Notes: generated by a model from the sequence alone, not told the origin. Shown: positions 16,478-25,809, counted from the first letter of the stretch. The stretch: DNA of 64,000 nucleotides from Fimenecus sp045593555 (GCA_045593555.1 JAZNWU010000026.1:1-64000), one strand, 5' to 3'. Made by a program: numbers and translations.

Positions 16478-17861
16478 TTCGATTTTAAAAACTGCATTAG
16501 GCTATGGTGTGGGTGCTATTGGTCTTGACTTAAGTTATGGTATGTTCTATTCATATCTGTCATATTACCTTTCAAGTGTGTTGGGACTTGAAGAGGCTTT
16601 TTTGCTTCTCATTACACCATTAGCTCGTATCTGGGACGGAATCAACGACCCTATGATGGGTACAATTGTTGATAACACCCGAACAAAAATGGGTAAATAC
16701 CGTCCTTGGATATTGATTGGTGCTATGTGTAATGCTGTGGTGCTTTTCCTTTTGTTCACCTCATTCGGTATGAGCGGTCTTCCACTTTATATCTACATAG
16801 CAGTTATGTATATTCTCTGGGGTATGACAAACACAATGGCTGATATTCCATATTGGTCAATGGTGCCATCTTTTACAAGTGAAGAAAAAGAAAGAAATCT
16901 CGTTGCAACAGTTGCACGAACATTCTCAGGTATCGGTCAGGGTATTATTTCAATTTTAACACCTATTCTTTGTCCGTTGCTTTCAAGTGGTATGACTGAT
17001 GAAAAGGGATACAGTGCAACAGGATTTTCCCGTTGGGCAGGTATCTGTGGTATAGCCCTTGTGTTCTTCGCACTTGTTTGCATTCTTATTACAAAAGAAA
17101 CAAATGTTGTTTATGGTGAGAAGAAAAAGTTCAGCCTTAAACAGATTTTTGAGGTTATCAAGAGTAATGACCAGCTTGTTGTATTTATTGTATTTGCAAT
17201 GCTTTCAAATGCAGGTTGGTATCTGACAAGTTCAACTGCAGTTTACTATTTTACAGACTCCCTGGGTGACTCAAAATTACAGTCACTTTTCCAGACTATC
17301 GGTACAGTAGGCTCTGTATTAGGTCTTCTTGTTGTTCCTGTGCTTTCAAAATGGTTTTCAAAGAGAACTACATATACAATTTCACTTTGTACAGCAGTTG
17401 CAGGTTATGCTTTGATGCTCATAACAGGTCCAATCTTAAAGCTTAATGTTGTGATTATGGATGTCTGCTACATTCTTGCATCTGTCGGTGTTTCTTCAAT
17501 GTTCGTGTCACAGACAATTTTTCTTGCAGACATTGTTGACTATGGTGAATACAAAAACGGTTCAAGAAACGAAAGCATTACTTTCTCAATGAAAGGTTTC
17601 TTGCAGAAAATGGCATATACTATTCAGACAATCGTTCTTTTCGGTGGTCTTGGACTTATGAATTACAACGACCAAATTACAACAGCAAAGGTTGTAAACG
17701 AAACAACAAAAACAGGTATCGGATTTATATGTTTCGGTGTGCCAATGTTGTTCTTTATTGCTTCTCTTATTGTGTTCCGTAAAAAGTTTAAGGTTTATGG
17801 CGAACTTGCAGACAAAGTTCACGATTACATTATAGAAAAACGTGCTAACAGTAACCACTGA
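16461..17861 (+). CDS. GPH-family sugar:cation symporter (second copy)
   Basis: 466 aa, twelve membrane segments. Family motifs: GTIVDNTRTKMGKYRPW (about residues 68-84) and FLADIVDYGEYKNGSRNES in the second half. ATG at 16461 with GAGGTG upstream inside the preceding small gene. It imports a glycoside or uronide with a cation. It is distinct from the copy at 8749, so probably not a recent duplication. Coupling to a peptidoglycan/arginine fusion gene is unexpected. A phosphoesterase gene follows after a repeat element. Confidence 0.87.
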   Translation: MAKKTNSILKTALGYGVGAIGLDLSYGMFYSYLSYYLSSVLGLEEAFLLLITPLARIWDGINDPMMGTIVDNTRTKMGKYRPWILIGAMCNAVVLFLLFTSFGMSGLPLYIYIAVMYILWGMTNTMADIPYWSMVPSFTSEEKERNLVATVARTFSGIGQGIISILTPILCPLLSSGMTDEKGYSATGFSRWAGICGIALVFFALVCILITKETNVVYGEKKKFSLKQIFEVIKSNDQLVVFIVFAMLSNAGWYLTSSTAVYYFTDSLGDSKLQSLFQTIGTVGSVLGLLVVPVLSKWFSKRTTYTISLCTAVAGYALMLITGPILKLNVVIMDVCYILASVGVSSMFVSQTIFLADIVDYGEYKNGSRNESITFSMKGFLQKMAYTIQTIVLFGGLGLMNYNDQITTAKVVNETTKTGIGFICFGVPMLFFIASLIVFRKKFKVYGELADKVHDYIIEKRANSNH

Positions 17862-17890
17862 TTTAATCGAGGTCACAATTCTCAGTGGCT

Positions 17891-17971
17891 ACTTTTTCGT
17901 CATAACTCGTCCCAAATACTCGTTAATACACAAAGTATTGCCTGCGTTTTGTTACGGTTCTGACAAAAAAC
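17891..17971. repeat. Y-shaped hairpin element (TTTTTCCGTAA type), copy 1, divergent
   Basis: Left end CTTTTTCGTCATAAC and right end GTTCTGACAAAAA are complementary; the interior ACTCGTTAATACA matches the copy at 37313. Outer flanks CAGTGG...CTAC and CTAT...CGCTG can extend the stem. It follows the symporter stop codon. Confidence 0.65.
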
Positions 17972-18027
17972 TATCTCGCTGATAATCGTAACCCGATTTA
18001 ATCAGCGATTACTACAGGAGAATAATT

Positions 18028-19413
18028 ATGGCTGATTTAAGATTCTATCAGATAACTGATTTGCATCACTATGCACTTGAACTTGGTACAGAGGGAAAGG
18101 CATTCGAGAAAATTTGTCTTTCTGACCAGAAATGCCTCAAGGAAACAGGCGCTATAATCGACGCATATTTCGACAAAATCATTGAGGATAAGGAAACAAA
18201 TATTGTATTGATTACAGGTGATGTTACCTGTAACGGTGCTAAAGAAAGTCATTTTGACCTTATTCCAAAGCTGCAACGACTTAAAGATGCAGGTAAAAAA
18301 GTGTATGTTACAACAGGCACTCACGATTACTATATGGAAAATGGTAACGGTACAGGTAAGGCTGAAAAATGTGTCGGTGACGAGATTCAGACAGCAACTC
18401 GTACAGAACGTGACGAGCTTTTAGAAATCTATCATGATTTTGGTCTTTCAGAGGCAATTTCATTACATAAACCAAGCCATTCCTATTGTGTTAAGTTACA
18501 AGAGGGATATAGACTTTTATGTCTTAATGACGATGGCGACGAGTTCTTCTGCGGTTACTATGATGACTGTCTTGAATGGATAAAAGAGCAGATTGACGAT
18601 GCACATAAAAATGGTGATTACATTTTTGCTGTTACTCATCATCCTGTTCTGCCACCAAGTCCTATTTATCCTCTTTTCAGTATGAGAGATATGCTTGGTG
18701 ACTATGAAAAAACATCAGAATTCCTTGCAGATAATGGTGTAAAATTCATTTTTACAGGTCATACTCATATGATGAATATTGCGAAAATGACCACTAAAAA
18801 GGGTAACGATTTTTACGACATCAATACTTGTTCTGCTGTCGGTTTCCCAAATGCTATGCGAAAAGTTGTTATGACGGACACAGAGGTTCAGGTTGACAGC
18901 GTTAAAATTGATAATTTCGACTGGGATTTACAGAGCAAAACTGTTGACGAATATACAAAAGAGAACTTTTTACAGTTCCTTAATGCTATTTTCGATTCAA
19001 TGGCATATGACATTGATAAACTTGCCGAACTTTCAACATCCTTCAGTATGACACCTGAAATTATTTACAAGGCAAAAGGTGTTCTTATTCCTTTAGGTAA
19101 ATTCTTACAAAAAGCAACATTTCAGACAATCGGTAAGATGTTCGGAATCAGCAAATATATCCACCACTCAATCAAAGACAGAAATGTAAAAGATTTTATT
19201 TTAGAGGCTGTGACAAACATATATAAGGGTGATGAGCCATATAACCCATACACACCTGAATATCTTGCTATGTGGGCACTTTTCAATAAACGAGTAAAGA
19301 AAGTTTTAAAACTTAAAAAAGGTACAGATAATATAGCAGAAATCCTTGATGTCCTTCTTCGTGTACTTTATAATGAACAGCCAAGTGACTGGAAAGGAAC
19401 GTTCCAAAAATAA
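18028..19413 (+). CDS. Calcineurin-like metallophosphoesterase
   Basis: 461 aa. All metal-binding blocks are visible: ITDLHHY (residues 8-14), ITGDVTCNGAKESH (about 62-75), TTGTHDYY (about 94-101, Thr in place of the usual Asn of GNHD), VTHHPVLPP (about 202-210) and FTGHTHMMN (about 245-253). The C-terminal 150 residues are helical and unassigned. There is no signal peptide, so it is probably cytoplasmic. AGGAGAATAATT precedes the start. The Asn-to-Thr change in the third block may alter metal coordination. Substrate unknown. Confidence 0.82.
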   Translation: MADLRFYQITDLHHYALELGTEGKAFEKICLSDQKCLKETGAIIDAYFDKIIEDKETNIVLITGDVTCNGAKESHFDLIPKLQRLKDAGKKVYVTTGTHDYYMENGNGTGKAEKCVGDEIQTATRTERDELLEIYHDFGLSEAISLHKPSHSYCVKLQEGYRLLCLNDDGDEFFCGYYDDCLEWIKEQIDDAHKNGDYIFAVTHHPVLPPSPIYPLFSMRDMLGDYEKTSEFLADNGVKFIFTGHTHMMNIAKMTTKKGNDFYDINTCSAVGFPNAMRKVVMTDTEVQVDSVKIDNFDWDLQSKTVDEYTKENFLQFLNAIFDSMAYDIDKLAELSTSFSMTPEIIYKAKGVLIPLGKFLQKATFQTIGKMFGISKYIHHSIKDRNVKDFILEAVTNIYKGDEPYNPYTPEYLAMWALFNKRVKKVLKLKKGTDNIAEILDVLLRVLYNEQPSDWKGTFQK

Positions 19414-19446
19414 GTGCAAAATGCAAAACGCAAAGTGCAAAATGAA
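19414..19446 (+). repeat. GCAAAAYGCAAAACGC short repeat, copy 1
   Basis: The unit GTGCAAAATGCAAAACGC, followed by AAAGTGCAAAAT, sits directly at the phosphoesterase stop codon. A near-identical copy sits at the stop of the YbaK gene (61352). Confidence 0.6.
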
Positions 19447-19476
19447 ACTCCCTACTTTGTTTGTAGGGAGTTTTTT
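19447..19476 (+). terminator. Terminator of the phosphoesterase gene
   Basis: 9-bp stem ACTCCCTAC/GTAGGGAGT with a 7-base loop and TTTTTT directly after. Confidence 0.88.
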
Positions 19477-19497
19477 GATATATTGAGAGTGCTTGAA

Positions 19498-20433
19498 TTA
19501 CCTAAAATGCTTTTTATTTTCAAGAATATATGTTGTCAATTTTTTCAACAGTTCTTTTTCTGTGAAGTCATAATACTCTACATCTTCTTTTTCAAAATTA
19601 ATGCCTTTTTCTTCCATTTTATCAAGATTGTTTTGAATACTATTGATGTTATTTGGCACTTTTTTGCGTGGAAATTTGCTCTCAACAACATTTAATAATT
19701 CAATAGATTTTTCAGCACCGATTGATTCGAGTGATGATTTTACTTTTTCAAAATGATTACCATAGTAGTATAAATAATTTGAAAATCCACCTGAATTAAT
19801 TTCTTCACAAAGTTCGTTTATGTAGAAAGCACCTTTTTCCCATTTATTAAGACAACTTAACATTTCACCATTTGCAGACATTTCATTGAGATGTGTTGAA
19901 AGTTCACTTAATAATTCATCGTCAGTAAGTTTTAAAATATCCGTAATCTGCATTGTGCATTTTTCAGGTGGTATAGGATTACCTGAATTAAACACTTTTG
20001 ATGGTGGTACTTTGCCATCAACTAAATGCTTATATTTTTCCCATACAGCAGTTAATTCACGGAATCCTATTGATTCTTCATAATTATCAACTGTTTCAGT
20101 ACAAAGTTTGATAAGATATTCTATGCCCTTTTCAGTTTCGCCACTTTCAATATAATACTCTGCCATTCGTAAATAGACAGTTAATTCGTCAGCAATATAT
20201 TTGAAGTGTTTATGAATAACTTTTATGATAGATTGTCCTGCAAGATAATCGCCCTTTGCATAGTACTCCTCTTCAGCTAGGTTGATAAGACAGTCACCTG
20301 TACCAAAATGTTTTTTGTATTTAGAAGCACAGTTTGACAATCGATTAGCCAGTTTCTCAGCATTTTTGTCTTCTTTGTATTTAGCTTGGATTTCTTCAAC
20401 TTCTTCAAGAAATTTGTCTGCAACATATTCCAT
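19498..20433 (-). CDS. Helical protein with C-terminal DMP19/DUF4375-like domain
   Basis: 311 aa. The first about 160 residues form paired helices resembling TPR-like repeats (YLAGQSIIKVIHKHFKYIADE, LRMAEYYIESGETEKGIEYL). Residues about 160-265 look like DMP19/DUF4375: AFYINELCEEINSGGFSNYLYYYGNHFEKV, with the typical GGF-x-x-Y-x-x-N/Y pattern. No signal peptide. It lies 14 bases after dusB on the same strand and is probably co-transcribed. Function unknown. Confidence 0.6.
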   Translation of the reverse strand: MEYVADKFLEEVEEIQAKYKEDKNAEKLANRLSNCASKYKKHFGTGDCLINLAEEEYYAKGDYLAGQSIIKVIHKHFKYIADELTVYLRMAEYYIESGETEKGIEYLIKLCTETVDNYEESIGFRELTAVWEKYKHLVDGKVPPSKVFNSGNPIPPEKCTMQITDILKLTDDELLSELSTHLNEMSANGEMLSCLNKWEKGAFYINELCEEINSGGFSNYLYYYGNHFEKVKSSLESIGAEKSIELLNVVESKFPRKKVPNNINSIQNNLDKMEEKGINFEKEDVEYYDFTEKELLKKLTTYILENKKHFR

Positions 20434-20447
20434 AGAAAAGACCTCTT

Positions 20448-21413
20448 TTATTGATTTTCCACACAGATTTTATATGCGATTTCTTGTAATTGTTCTACTG
20501 TTTCAATAGTGCCCAGCTCCACACGATATTTTGCAGCACCATGGAGTCCTTTTGTGTACCAGCCTGCGTGTTTTCGTGCTTCTCGCATACCGATATAGTC
20601 ACCTTTGTACTCGCAGATTTTCTCAATATGCTTAATCATAACCCTCATTCGCTCACTAACAGGTGGATGGGGTATTATTCTTTCGTGGTCGAGATATGCG
20701 TTGATTTGAGAAAATACCCAAGGACAACCTAAAGCACCACGACCGACCATAATAAGGTCACAGTTTGTGTCTTCAAGCATACTTGCAGCTGAGAGTCCGT
20801 CAACAATATCACCATTGCCGATTACAGGAATTGAAACTGCCTTTTTCACTTCTGCAATAATATTTCTGTCAACGGGAGGTGAATACATCTGCTTTCTTGT
20901 TCTTCCGTGAATTGTAATTGCAGATGCACCTGCATTTTCTGCCCTTTGTGCCATTTCAACTGCATTAATTGAATTCTCATCCCAACCTGCACGGATTTTT
21001 ACTGTTACAGGTACAGGTGAAGCCTTTACAACTTCTTTAACTATCTGTTCTGCCAGTTCAGGGTTCTTTGCAAGTGATGCACCACCACCGTTACCTGCGA
21101 TTTTCGGTGCAGGACAACCCATATTTATATCAATAATCTGTGGGTTTACTTGCATGACAGATTCAATGCTTTCGGCCATAATTTTTGGGTCATTGCCGAA
21201 AATCTGCACAGCAGCAGGGCGTTCTGCTTCGGACAAAAACATCAAATCTTTTGATTTTCTGTCACCCATTGAAACACCTTTTGAACTTATCATTTCGCTG
21301 ACAACATATGCAGCACCATAACCTACGCATAATTCACGGAAAGCACGGTCAGCAACACCTGCCATAGGGGCTAAAACAGCTTTTCCGTTAATTTCAACAT
21401 TACCTATTTTCAA
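20448..21413 (-). CDS. dusB: tRNA-dihydrouridine synthase (DusB family)
   Basis: 321 aa from a TTG at 21413 preceded by AAGAGGT; the ATG 16 codons upstream has no ribosome site and would add non-conserved residues. FMN-binding TIM barrel: LAPMAGVADRAFRELC near the N-terminus, INMGCPAPKIAGNGGGASL with the catalytic Cys, GRTRKQMY, GNGDI and MVGRGALGCPW. It reduces uridine to dihydrouridine in tRNA D-loops using NADPH. The length fits DusB. Confidence 0.92.
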   Translation of the reverse strand: MKIGNVEINGKAVLAPMAGVADRAFRELCVGYGAAYVVSEMISSKGVSMGDRKSKDLMFLSEAERPAAVQIFGNDPKIMAESIESVMQVNPQIIDINMGCPAPKIAGNGGGASLAKNPELAEQIVKEVVKASPVPVTVKIRAGWDENSINAVEMAQRAENAGASAITIHGRTRKQMYSPPVDRNIIAEVKKAVSIPVIGNGDIVDGLSAASMLEDTNCDLIMVGRGALGCPWVFSQINAYLDHERIIPHPPVSERMRVMIKHIEKICEYKGDYIGMREARKHAGWYTKGLHGAAKYRVELGTIETVEQLQEIAYKICVENQ

Positions 21414-21542
21414 TTTGCTACCTCTTAATTGATTTAATGTTTCAATTTTATCATAATACACCGATTAAAACAATAAAAAATACTGTTAATTTTTTTGCTT
21501 TTATGTTACAATGAAACTAATCTTAAGATTAAAGGTGATTTT

Positions 21543-22943
21543 ATGAAAGCATTTATGGATAAAGATTTTTTACTTTCAACTGAAACTGCAAAGGTGATTT
21601 TTGAAAATGGTGCAAAGGATACACCGATTTTCGACTGGCATTGTCATCTTTCACCAAAGGAAATATATGAGGACAAGCCATTTGAAAATATTACAAAAGT
21701 CTGGCTTGGTGGTGACCACTATAAATGGCGTGCAATGCGTGGTTGTGGTGTTGACGAAAAATATATTACAGGTGATGCCTCTGACTACGAAAAGTTTATG
21801 AAATGGGCTGAAAGTCTGCCATATTGCATCGGTAACCCTCTTTACCATTGGACACATCTTGAATTGCAGAGATATTTTGGCATTTACGAGCCATTAAGTC
21901 CTAAAACTGCAGATATGATTTGGGAAAAGTGTAACGAACAGATTAGTGCAGGTGGATTTACTCCTCGTTCACTAATTGAGAAGTCAAATGTTGCTTGTGT
22001 ATGCACAACAGATGATGCTGCAGATACACTTGAATATCACAAGTTGTTGGCAGAAGATAAATCGTTTAAATGCAAGGTTATTCCTGCATTCCGTCCTGAT
22101 AAGTCATTCCTTATTGACACTCCTGCATTCAAAGAGTGGATTGTTGCTATGGAAAAGGCTGCTGAAATGGAAATCAAATCATTTGCTGACCTTTTGACAG
22201 CACTTGAGAAGAGAATTGCTTTCTTTAATGAAATGGGATGTAGAGCAAGTGACCACGCACTTGAATACTGTCCGTTTGAACCGGCAACTGATGATGAATT
22301 GGAAGCAATTTTTACAAAAGCACTTAATGGCGGTGATTTCACAAAGAAAGAGCTTGACCAGTACAGAACAGCACTTTTACAGTTCTTTGGTGCAAAATAT
22401 GCAGAACTCGGTTGGGCAATGGAACTTCATTTTGGTGCTATGAGAAATAACAATGCAAGAATGTTCAAGTCAGTAGGCGCTGACACAGGTTTCGACTCCG
22501 TTCACGACCATCAGTTGGCTTATGGACTTTCACGATACCTTGATTCCCTTGATGTGAAAGGTAAATTGCCAAAGACAATTCTCTTTACACTTAATCCAAA
22601 GGACAATTATGTGCTTGGTACAATGCTCGGTAATTTCCAGAGTAGTGAAGCACAGTCAAAGATTCAGTTCGGTTCTGCATGGTGGTTCAATGACAACTAT
22701 GACGGAATGAGAGAACAGATGAAAACTCTTGCAAATCTCGGTGTCCTCGGTAAATTTGTGGGTATGGTTACTGATTCCCGTAGCTTCTTGTCATATCCTC
22801 GTCACGAGTATTTCAGAAGAATTCTTTGTGAAATTATCGGTGATTTAGTAGAAGAAGGTAAGTATCCGAATGATACAGAATTCCTTTCAAAGGTAGTTGA
22901 AGATATCTCATTCAACAACGCAAAAAATTATTTCGGGATATAA
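21543..22943 (+). CDS. uxaC: Glucuronate isomerase
   Basis: 466 aa from the ATG at 21543 (AAAGGTG upstream). Family features: KDFLLSTETAKVIFENGAK, FDWHCHLSPKEIYEDKPF with the metal-binding His-x-His, YHWTHLELQRYFGI, and near the C-terminus VTDSRSFLSYPRHEYFRRILC. It interconverts glucuronate/fructuronate and galacturonate/tagaturonate, the first intracellular step of uronate breakdown. UxuA, a mannonate oxidoreductase, KdgK and KdgA further along the window complete the glucuronate branch. No uxaA or uxaB for the galacturonate branch is visible here. Confidence 0.96.
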   Translation: MKAFMDKDFLLSTETAKVIFENGAKDTPIFDWHCHLSPKEIYEDKPFENITKVWLGGDHYKWRAMRGCGVDEKYITGDASDYEKFMKWAESLPYCIGNPLYHWTHLELQRYFGIYEPLSPKTADMIWEKCNEQISAGGFTPRSLIEKSNVACVCTTDDAADTLEYHKLLAEDKSFKCKVIPAFRPDKSFLIDTPAFKEWIVAMEKAAEMEIKSFADLLTALEKRIAFFNEMGCRASDHALEYCPFEPATDDELEAIFTKALNGGDFTKKELDQYRTALLQFFGAKYAELGWAMELHFGAMRNNNARMFKSVGADTGFDSVHDHQLAYGLSRYLDSLDVKGKLPKTILFTLNPKDNYVLGTMLGNFQSSEAQSKIQFGSAWWFNDNYDGMREQMKTLANLGVLGKFVGMVTDSRSFLSYPRHEYFRRILCEIIGDLVEEGKYPNDTEFLSKVVEDISFNNAKNYFGI

Positions 22944-22951
22944 AAATTATA

Positions 22952-23035
22952 GTCATTCTGAGCGAAGCGAAGAATCTCTCAAAAGGTACACATTAACCAA
23001 CAGAGATTCTTCGTCATTTCATTCCTCAGAATGAC
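22952..23035. repeat. CATTCTGAG-type dispersed inverted repeat, copy 2
   Basis: Ends GTCATTCTGAG and CTCAGAATGAC; inner arms GAAGAATCTC and GAGATTCTTC. It lies between the convergent uxaC and SDR genes. Confidence 0.8.
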
Positions 23036-23062
23036 CTTTTCATTTTTACATTTAATTATGAA

Positions 23063-23788
23063 TTATATATTCATTCCACCATTTACGGAGATATTTTGTC
23101 CTGTGATGAAGTTTGCATCCTTTGATGCAAGGAACGAAACTGCACCTGCAACATCCTCGGGAGTGCCGATTTTATTAAGAGGTGTTTCTTCTTTAAGTGA
23201 ATTCATTGTTTCCTCGTCAAAGTGACTTGTCATATCGGTTAAGATAACACCTGGAGAAACTGAATTTACTGTGATTCCTGAAAGACCAACTTCTTTTGCA
23301 AGAGCTTTTGTCATACCGATAAGTCCTGACTTTGCTGCAGAATAATGAACCTCACAAGAGCCACCTGTTTCACCCCAGATGGATGAAATATTTATGATTT
23401 TTCCTGATTTTCGGTTAATCATATATTTAAGCACGGCACGACTGCAATAGAAAGCACCTGAGAGGTTTGTTTCAATCATTCTGTGCCACATTTCGTCGGT
23501 AATATCAGTAAAAAGTGACTGCTCGGCAACACCTGCATTGTTTACAAGCACTGCGATTTCACCAAAATTCTTTTCAATATCATCAACAACAGTTTTCACA
23601 GCATTACTGTCAGTAATATCAAGTTTATATGCCCTGCAATCCGCACCCAATTCGGCACAAAGCTTTTGTGCTTTTTCTTCTGAATTATTATAGGTGAATG
23701 CAACCTTATATCCGTCATTTAAAAGCCTTTTTACAATAGCTTCGCCAATGCCTTTTGCTCCACCCGTGACAAATGCAACCTTTTTCAT
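23063..23788 (-). CDS. SDR-family oxidoreductase (FabG-like)
   Basis: 241 aa from the ATG at 23788 (GAAAGGAGCG upstream). Rossmann motif VTGGAKGIGEAI (about residues 6-17), NNAG (about 86-89), catalytic Ser in ISSIWGETGG (about 138) and YSAAK (about 151-155), and a C-terminal GQNISVNGGMNI. Consistent with a 3-oxoacyl-ACP reductase, but there are no fatty-acid genes nearby, so a sugar or polyol dehydrogenase role is equally possible. It is monocistronic and convergent with uxaC. Confidence 0.85.
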   Translation of the reverse strand: MKKVAFVTGGAKGIGEAIVKRLLNDGYKVAFTYNNSEEKAQKLCAELGADCRAYKLDITDSNAVKTVVDDIEKNFGEIAVLVNNAGVAEQSLFTDITDEMWHRMIETNLSGAFYCSRAVLKYMINRKSGKIINISSIWGETGGSCEVHYSAAKSGLIGMTKALAKEVGLSGITVNSVSPGVILTDMTSHFDEETMNSLKEETPLNKIGTPEDVAGAVSFLASKDANFITGQNISVNGGMNI

Positions 23789-23853
23789 AAAACACGCTCC
23801 TTTCGGATTTCGTATTATTGTATCACACTTTAATGATAATTGCATTAAAATAC

Positions 23854-23882
23854 TTGAAAAAATTTTGTTGTTGGAATATAAT
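23854..23882 (+). promoter_or_regulatory. Promoter of tRNA-Thr (and probably the GH28 gene)
   Basis: TTGAAA (23854-23859) and TATAAT (23877-23882), 17-base spacer, ending 20 bases before the tRNA. Confidence 0.75.
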
Positions 23883-23902
23883 TGTCTTTACAAAATAAAT
23901 AT

Positions 23903-23978
23903 GCTGGAATAGCTCAGTTGGTAGAGCAGCTCATTCGTAATGAGCAGGTCGCGTGTTCGAGTCACGTTTCCAGCTCCA
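23903..23978 (+). tRNA. tRNA-Thr (CGT)
   Basis: 76 nt with encoded CCA. Acceptor GCTGGAA/TTCCAGC, D arm AGCTCAGTTGGTAGAGC, anticodon stem GCTCA/TGAGC with loop TTCGTAA (anticodon CGT, reading ACG), T arm GCGTGTTCGAGTCACGT. The GH28 start codon is only 22 bases beyond the CCA, with no room for a separate promoter. Confidence 0.95.
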
Positions 23979-23999
23979 TTTTTTGTGGAGGTCCACATT

Positions 24000-25331
24000 A
24001 TGTTATATTTTTATCCCGAAGATTTTGGTGCACTTGGTAATGGTGTGAATAACGATTGTCAGGCTATTCAGTCTGCTATTGATAAGGCGGAGGAAAATGG
24101 TGGCGGAACAGTTGTGCTTACAAGCGGAAAAACATATTTTTCAGATTCAATCAGAATGAAGAAAAATGTTGAATTGCATCTTCAAAAAGGTTCTCGTCTT
24201 AAGGCAACTGACAATATTGACGGATATATCCGTCCTTGTAATATGATAAATGACCCTAAAACTGCTCTTATCGGCAACCCTGTAACAGGTAAACCTTCAT
24301 TTGTGTTTATTTACGGTTATGAGGCTGACGGTTGTACAATTTCAGGTGAGGGTACTATTGACGCTAACGGTCATGCTTTTGTTGAGAGAAAAGATAAATA
24401 TTATGTAACAGGTAATTTCTATCCTCGACCAACTGTAATTTATATTGAAAAAAGTAATAACATCACATTTAAGGATGTGACAATTGTTGATGCTCCATTC
24501 TGGACACTGCATCCTGCGGGCTGTGATGATGTTCTCATTTCACAAATCAGAATTCTCAATGATTTGGATGTTGCAAACTCTGACGGTATCGACCCTGACC
24601 ATTGTACAAATGTAAGAATTTTAGGCTGTCATATTGAGTGTGCTGACGACTGTATCTGCCTTAAAACATCAAAGGGTAATGCAGAATATGGTCCTTGTGA
24701 AAATATTATTATTGCAAATTGTACTCTTATTTCAACTTCTGCTGCAATTAAAATCGGCACAGAGGGTGTCGGGGATTTCCGTAATGTGATTGTTGATAAT
24801 TGTATCATTTCACGAAGCAACCGTGGTCTTTCAATTCAGATTCGTGACGGTGGTAATGTGGAAAATGTTACATATTCAAACTGCATTATTGAAACTCGTC
24901 GTTTCTGTCCTGACTGGTGGGGCACAGCAGAGCCAATTGTGATTACAACATTTAATCGTGACGAAAACACAAAATCAGGTAAAATCAAGAATATCCGTTT
25001 CCGTAATATCACTTGTAAGGGTGAAAACGGTGTGCTTATTCACGGTACAGAAGAAAATATGATTGAAGATGTAACATTTGAAAATGTAAGTGTTACAATG
25101 ACAAAGACATCAAAATGGGACTGTGGACTTTATGACTTAAGACCTTGTTTACAGTATGGTGTTGAAAAGTATAAAAACAGCGGTTTCTTTATAAGAAATG
25201 CGAAGAATGTGCTTATTGAAAAATCTTCAGTTCAATGGGGTAATATCTGCGATGATTATGCAAAAGCAATTGATGCAGAAAATGCACCAGACCTTGAATT
25301 AATAAGATTTTCAGGAACAGATGCAAACTAA
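24000..25331 (+). CDS. GH28 family polygalacturonase/pectin-degrading glycosidase, cytoplasmic
   Basis: 443 aa from the ATG at 24000 (GGAGGT 8 bases upstream). Right-handed beta-helix. Catalytic blocks: NSDGID (residues 193-198), ADDCICLKTS with the Asp pair at 216-217, and RGLSIQIRDGG in place of RIK. The usual GHG histidine block reads STSAAIKIGTEG, so that His appears to be missing. No signal peptide, which suggests action on imported oligogalacturonides to feed UxaC and KDG metabolism. The tRNA-Thr just upstream appears to share its promoter. Confidence 0.85.
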   Translation: MLYFYPEDFGALGNGVNNDCQAIQSAIDKAEENGGGTVVLTSGKTYFSDSIRMKKNVELHLQKGSRLKATDNIDGYIRPCNMINDPKTALIGNPVTGKPSFVFIYGYEADGCTISGEGTIDANGHAFVERKDKYYVTGNFYPRPTVIYIEKSNNITFKDVTIVDAPFWTLHPAGCDDVLISQIRILNDLDVANSDGIDPDHCTNVRILGCHIECADDCICLKTSKGNAEYGPCENIIIANCTLISTSAAIKIGTEGVGDFRNVIVDNCIISRSNRGLSIQIRDGGNVENVTYSNCIIETRRFCPDWWGTAEPIVITTFNRDENTKSGKIKNIRFRNITCKGENGVLIHGTEENMIEDVTFENVSVTMTKTSKWDCGLYDLRPCLQYGVEKYKNSGFFIRNAKNVLIEKSSVQWGNICDDYAKAIDAENAPDLELIRFSGTDAN

Positions 25332-25336
25332 AAATC

Positions 25337-25362
25337 AGGACAGGCAGAAAGCCTGTCCTTTT
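25337..25362. terminator. Bidirectional terminator between GH28 and spoVAC
   Basis: Stem AGGACAGGC/GCCTGTCCT with a 5-base loop, A-tract before and TTTTAATTT after. It serves the converging genes on both sides. Confidence 0.8.
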
Positions 25363-25365
25363 AAT

Positions 25366-25809
25366 TTAATACAACTGAAAAATATAGCAGATTACTCCAT
25401 AAATTACTGCAGCAAAAGTGCCGTATGCGATTACAGGACCTGCTATTTTGAAAATATTTGCACCTGTTCCCATAACGATGCCTTCTGCTTTGAATTCAAG
25501 TGCAGGTGAAACAACAGAATTGGCAAAGCCTGTAATGGGTACAATAGTTCCGGCACCTGCGTGCTTTGCTATTTTATCAAAGACTCCTACTCCCGTGAGA
25601 ATAGCAGCAATTACAATAAGTGTTGCCGGTGTTAATGCTTTGACGGCATCTTCTGAAAAATTCAGTTTTTCAAATCCCCAATTGAGGAATTGTCCGAAGG
25701 TACATATTGCACCACCAATGACAAAGGCTTTTATGCAATTTTTAAGTTTTGGTGATGGCGGAGAAGCTTTTTCCGCCATTTTTCCATATTCATTATTTGT
25801 AGTTGACAT
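25366..25809 (-). CDS. spoVAC: Stage V sporulation protein AC
   Basis: 147 aa from the ATG at 25809 (TTGGAAGTG upstream). Polytopic membrane protein with the conserved stretches FVIGGAICTFGQFLNW, AGAGTIVPITGFANSVVSPALEFKAEG and MGTGANIFKIAGPVIAYG. SpoVAC is part of the channel that moves Ca-dipicolinate into the developing spore and out on germination. It stands alone here, whereas spoVAC is usually followed by spoVAD and spoVAE. It is the clearest evidence in the window that the organism can form spores. Confidence 0.92.
   Translation of the reverse strand: MSTTNNEYGKMAEKASPPSPKLKNCIKAFVIGGAICTFGQFLNWGFEKLNFSEDAVKALTPATLIVIAAILTGVGVFDKIAKHAGAGTIVPITGFANSVVSPALEFKAEGIVMGTGANIFKIAGPVIAYGTFAAVIYGVICYIFQLY

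Noticed and set aside
19414..19695. 93-codon frame on the plus strand after the phosphoesterase
   Set aside because: It runs through the terminator and is antisense to the DUF4375-like gene; Phe/Ile-rich translation typical of a reversed A-rich coding strand.
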